Source: Pseudomonas sp.
GTDB lineage: Bacteria > Pseudomonadota > Gammaproteobacteria > Pseudomonadales > Pseudomonadaceae
Direction of reading: 5' to 3'
Assembly (NCBI GenBank): GCA_026398835.1
Contig: JAPLSD010000515.1
Location: forward strand, 1-9,152
Length of the DNA stretch: 9,152 bases
Shown: piece after piece, positions 7,036 to 9,152 of the stretch
Position numbering within the stretch: the stretch's first letter is position 1
Layout: every line of letters starts with the position of its first letter
Program-made: the position numbers and the translations under genes
Notes under the pieces: generated by a model
What the model was told of the DNA's origin: nothing
Seen by the model: the letters and a program-made list of their open reading frames with translations, nothing else
Databases searched by the model: none

Positions 7036-8307
7036 TCAGACCGACTCCTGACCGCGCAACTGGCCATCACCCACCACGATGTACTTCTCGCAGGTCAAAC
7101 CCTCGAGACCCACCGGGCCGCGGGCGTGCAGCTTATCAGTAGAAATGCCAATCTCGGCACCCAATCCATACTCGAAGCCATCGGCGAAGCAGGTCGGGGT
7201 GTTGATCATCACGGAACTGGAGTCGACCTCAGCAACGAAACGCCGGGCCTGGCCCTGATGTTCGGTGACGATCGAATCGGTGTGGTGGGAGCCATAATGG
7301 TTGATATGTTCAATGGCCTCGTCCAGCCCATCGACCACGCGGATCGACAAGATTGGCGCCAGGTATTCGGTGTTCCAGTCCTCTTCGGTGGCCGCAACGG
7401 CGTCGATGATCGCGCGCGTGCGCTCGCACCCCCGCAACTCGACACCCTTGGCGCGAAACTGCTCGGCCATGGCCGGCAGGAAGTCGGCGGCGACTGCCTG
7501 GTCAACCAGCAAGGTTTCCATGGCGCCGCAGATGCCGTAACGGTAAGTCTTGGCGTTGAATGCAATGCGCTGGGCTTTCGGCAGCTCGGCGTGGGCACTG
7601 ACATAAATGTGGCAGATGCCATCCAGGTGTTTGATCACTGGCACACGGGCGTCACGGCTGACGCGCTCGATCAGGCCTTTACCGCCACGGGGCACGATCA
7701 CGTCCACGTATTCGGGCATGGTGATCAGCGCGCCAACAGCGGCACGGTCAGTCACTTCGACCACTTGCACCACGGCAGCCGGCAAACCGGCTTCGGCCAG
7801 GCCTTGCTGAATGCAGGTGGCAATGGCGCGGTTGGAATGAATAGCCTCAGAGCCGCCACGCAGGATGGTTGCGTTACCCGACTTCAGGCACAGGCTCGCG
7901 GCGTCGATGGTCACGTTCGGACGCGACTCATAGATAATTCCGACCACGCCCAATGGCACGCGCATCTTGCCGACTTGAATACCCGACGGCCGATAGCTCA
8001 TGTCGCGGATCGCACCAATCGGGTCCGGCAGGCTGGCCACCTGGCGCAAACCGACAATCATGCTGTCGATCCGTGCGGGGGTCAGCGCCAGGCGCTCGAG
8101 CATGGCCGGCTCAAGGCCATTGGCCCGACCAGCGGCCAGGTCCAGTTCATTGGCGGCGGTCAACTCGGCGCGAGCGGCATCCAAAGCAGCGGCAGCAGCG
8201 TGCAGCGCGCGGTTTTTCTGCGCGGTACTGGCACGGCCGATCACGCGGGAGGCTTCGCGGGCAGCGCGACCCAAGCGGGTCATGTAGTCAAGAACGGACT
8301 CAGTCAT
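7036..8307 (-). CDS. proA: Gamma-glutamyl phosphate reductase ProA
   Basis: ProA reduces gamma-glutamyl phosphate to glutamate semialdehyde with NADPH, the second step of proline synthesis in the cytoplasm. From ATG 8307 it has 423 residues, starting [20 protein letters not shown], as in other pseudomonads. Family blocks in order are [16 protein letters not shown] (118-133), [17 protein letters not shown] (139-155), VPRGGKGLI (205-213), [10 protein letters not shown] (227-236) and [16 protein letters not shown], which holds the catalytic cysteine, C260. The frame continues upstream to 8406, but that extension crosses the TATAAT box and has no conserved content. No good Shine-Dalgarno precedes the ATG, only a purine-containing AAGACCACAACAGACC. 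It appears to be the first gene of the operon, with nadD starting one base after its stop. Confidence 0.97.
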   Translation of the reverse strand: MTESVLDYMTRLGRAAREASRVIGRASTAQKNRALHAAAAALDAARAELTAANELDLAAGRANGLEPAMLERLALTPARIDSMIVGLRQVASLPDPIGAIRDMSYRPSGIQVGKMRVPLGVVGIIYESRPNVTIDAASLCLKSGNATILRGGSEAIHSNRAIATCIQQGLAEAGLPAAVVQVVEVTDRAAVGALITMPEYVDVIVPRGGKGLIERVSRDARVPVIKHLDGICHIYVSAHAELPKAQRIAFNAKTYRYGICGAMETLLVDQAVAADFLPAMAEQFRAKGVELRGCERTRAIIDAVAATEEDWNTEYLAPILSIRVVDGLDEAIEHINHYGSHHTDSIVTEHQGQARRFVAEVDSSSVMINTPTCFADGFEYGLGAEIGISTDKLHARGPVGLEGLTCEKYIVVGDGQLRGQESV

Positions 8308-8343
8308 GGTCTGTTGTGGTCTTGGCAAAGAGGAAAGCGGCAG

Positions 8344-8349
8344 ATTATA
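8344..8349 (-). promoter_or_regulatory. Predicted proA (operon) promoter, -10 box
   Basis: A perfect TATAAT on the minus strand lies 36 bp before the proA start codon, in a region with no gene. A -35 match is poor: TGTTAG at 8367-8372 is at the standard 17-bp spacing but fits the consensus badly. Transcription would start near 8337, giving a leader of about 30 nt. This is the only convincing promoter-like element upstream of the eight-gene run. Confidence 0.5.
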
Positions 8350-8419
8350 GCTGTCGCGCTCTCCTACTAACAGCGGTGACGGGCGGATGGTCGAAATGGG
8401 GCGCAAATACCCGGTGTTC

Positions 8420-8449
8420 AGCCTCGATTAAGGCTCAAGTTGTTATCAT
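8420..8449 (+). promoter_or_regulatory. Possible promoter of the glycosylase gene, with a small inverted repeat
   Basis: TATCAT at 8444-8449 matches the -10 consensus at five of six positions and lies 34 bp before the plus-strand start codon. No -35 box is visible at normal spacing. An inverted repeat AGCCT (8420-8424)/AGGCT (8431-8435) lies where a -35 or regulator site would be. Both elements are short and could be chance. Confidence 0.25.
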
Positions 8450-8483
8450 TCGGTCACATTTAGCCGAATTGCACTTGGTCATC

Positions 8484-9152
8484 ATGTCCAACCTGACCAC
8501 CGATAACCTACCCAATGCCCTGCCCGACCGCTTTTTTAACCGAGACCCTCAGATGCTTGCCCGCGATTTACTGGGCAAAATCATCCGCCATCGCGTCGGT
8601 GATTTGTGGCTTTCGGCGCGAATTATCGAGACCGAAGCCTATTACTGCGCCGAGAAAGGCAGCCATGCCTCCCTCGGTTACACAGAGAAACGTAAAGCTT
8701 TGTTTCTGGATGGCGGCCACATCTATATGTACTACGCCCGCGGCGGCGACTCACTGAACTTCAGCGCCCAAGGGCCAGGCAATGCTGTTTTGATCAAATC
8801 GGCCTATCCGTGGGTCGACGAATGGTCGGGACCCGCCAGCCTGGCGCAAATGCTGTTGAACAACCCCGACGCCAATGGCCGACCGCGCCCGTCGCAGAAG
8901 CTCTGCGCCGGCCAGACCTTGCTCTGCAAGGCACTGGGTCTGAAAGTGCCGACCTGGGACGCCAAACGCTTCGATCATGAACTGCTGTTTGTCGAAGATG
9001 TCGGCACGCCACCGGCGCACGTCATTCAAACCACTCGCCTGGGCATCCCGCACGGGCGCGACGATCATTTGATGTACCGCTTCGTCGATGCCGCCTATGC
9101 GCCTTACTGCACCCGGAACCCGCTGCGGCGTGGACAGGTCGAAGGGCGCGAC
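8484..9152 (+). CDS. mpg: DNA-3-methyladenine glycosylase (AAG/Mpg family), 3' end outside the window
   Basis: The frame is open from the ATG to the window edge: 223 codons, no stop, so only a short C-terminal piece is probably missing. The enzyme excises alkylated purines such as 3-methyladenine, starting base-excision repair. I recognise the AAG fold family from LLGKIIRH (29-36), ARIIETEAYYCAEKGSHAS (45-63), GGHIYMYYARG (77-87), LNFSAQGPGNAVLIKSAYP (91-109), and GPASLAQML. By alignment from memory to human AAG, E51 corresponds to the catalytic E125 and Y53 to Y127; H61 probably matches the base-pocket histidine. Compared with the human enzyme, the IYMYYARG…LNFS stretch is divergent (human has YVYIIYGMYFCMNIS), which fits a bacterial branch of the family. 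A homologue lies near proA in P. aeruginosa. No strong Shine-Dalgarno is visible; TTGGTCATC precedes the ATG. It is transcribed divergently from proA. Confidence 0.9.
   Translation, partial: MSNLTTDNLPNALPDRFFNRDPQMLARDLLGKIIRHRVGDLWLSARIIETEAYYCAEKGSHASLGYTEKRKALFLDGGHIYMYYARGGDSLNFSAQGPGNAVLIKSAYPWVDEWSGPASLAQMLLNNPDANGRPRPSQKLCAGQTLLCKALGLKVPTWDAKRFDHELLFVEDVGTPPAHVIQTTRLGIPHGRDDHLMYRFVDAAYAPYCTRNPLRRGQVEGRD

Noticed and set aside
6748..8370. A 540-codon plus-strand frame antisense to proA and the start of nadD
   Set aside because: The minus strand encodes complete ProA with its catalytic cysteine and conserved blocks. The plus-strand protein has no recognisable domain and its end runs into the proA promoter region.
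8308..8406. A 33-residue N-terminal extension of ProA
   Set aside because: It would place coding sequence over the TATAAT box, is not conserved in the family as I know it, and the ATG at 8307 gives the standard 423-residue enzyme.
8751..9068. A 105-codon minus-strand frame at the right end
   Set aside because: It is antisense to the glycosylase gene, whose plus-strand frame is open from 8484 to the edge and carries the AAG-family motifs.
1..9152. A novel defence, mobile or RNA-based system
   Set aside because: Every stretch is accounted for by housekeeping genes in a known pseudomonad order. There are no direct-repeat arrays, transposase or integrase genes, or toxin-antitoxin-like pairs.

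Overview
This looks like a chromosomal core region of a fluorescent Pseudomonas, probably of the P. fluorescens group. The evidence is the GC-rich sequence with GC-ending codons, recognisable Pseudomonas-type proteins, and a gene order that matches the dac–rlpA–sltB1–rodA–pbpA–rlmH–rsfS–nadD–proA neighbourhood known from P. aeruginosa. In E. coli the related cluster has lptE-holA upstream and no mltB between rodA and rlpA, so this arrangement is the pseudomonad version. I see no insertion sequence, phage gene, tRNA, rRNA, CRISPR array or other sign of horizontal transfer.

Layout, right to left because almost everything lies on the minus strand. A promoter with a perfect TATAAT box sits about 40 bases before proA. 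It is followed by eight closely packed genes: proA (proline synthesis), nadD (NAD synthesis), rsfS (ribosome silencing), rlmH (23S rRNA methylation), mrdA/PBP2 and rodA (elongation peptidoglycan synthase), mltB/sltB1 (lytic transglycosylase) and rlpA (lytic transglycosylase with a SPOR domain). Most junctions are overlaps or gaps under 35 bp. The one larger gap is 70 bp between nadD and rsfS. After rlpA comes a 183-bp spacer with three inverted repeats, then the first 35 codons of a PBP5-type D,D-carboxypeptidase gene (dacA family; dacC in P. aeruginosa), which runs off the left edge.

At the right end, past a divergent intergenic region of about 180 bp, a 3-methyladenine DNA glycosylase gene runs on the plus strand off the window edge. 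It has no stop codon inside the window.

How the genes work together: RodA polymerises glycan strands and PBP2 cross-links them during cell elongation. MltB and RlpA cleave glycan strands, and the carboxypeptidase trims pentapeptide stems. RsfS and RlmH act on the large ribosomal subunit, and NadD and ProA are biosynthetic enzymes. The cluster therefore ties envelope growth to translation and metabolism, but this is a known conserved arrangement.

I did not find an undescribed system. The points worth a second look are modest: stacked hairpins before the carboxypeptidase gene, non-ATG or ambiguous starts for rodA, nadD and rlmH, a long histidine-containing tail on RsfS, and starts of mrdA, proA and the glycosylase gene without a clear Shine-Dalgarno sequence.
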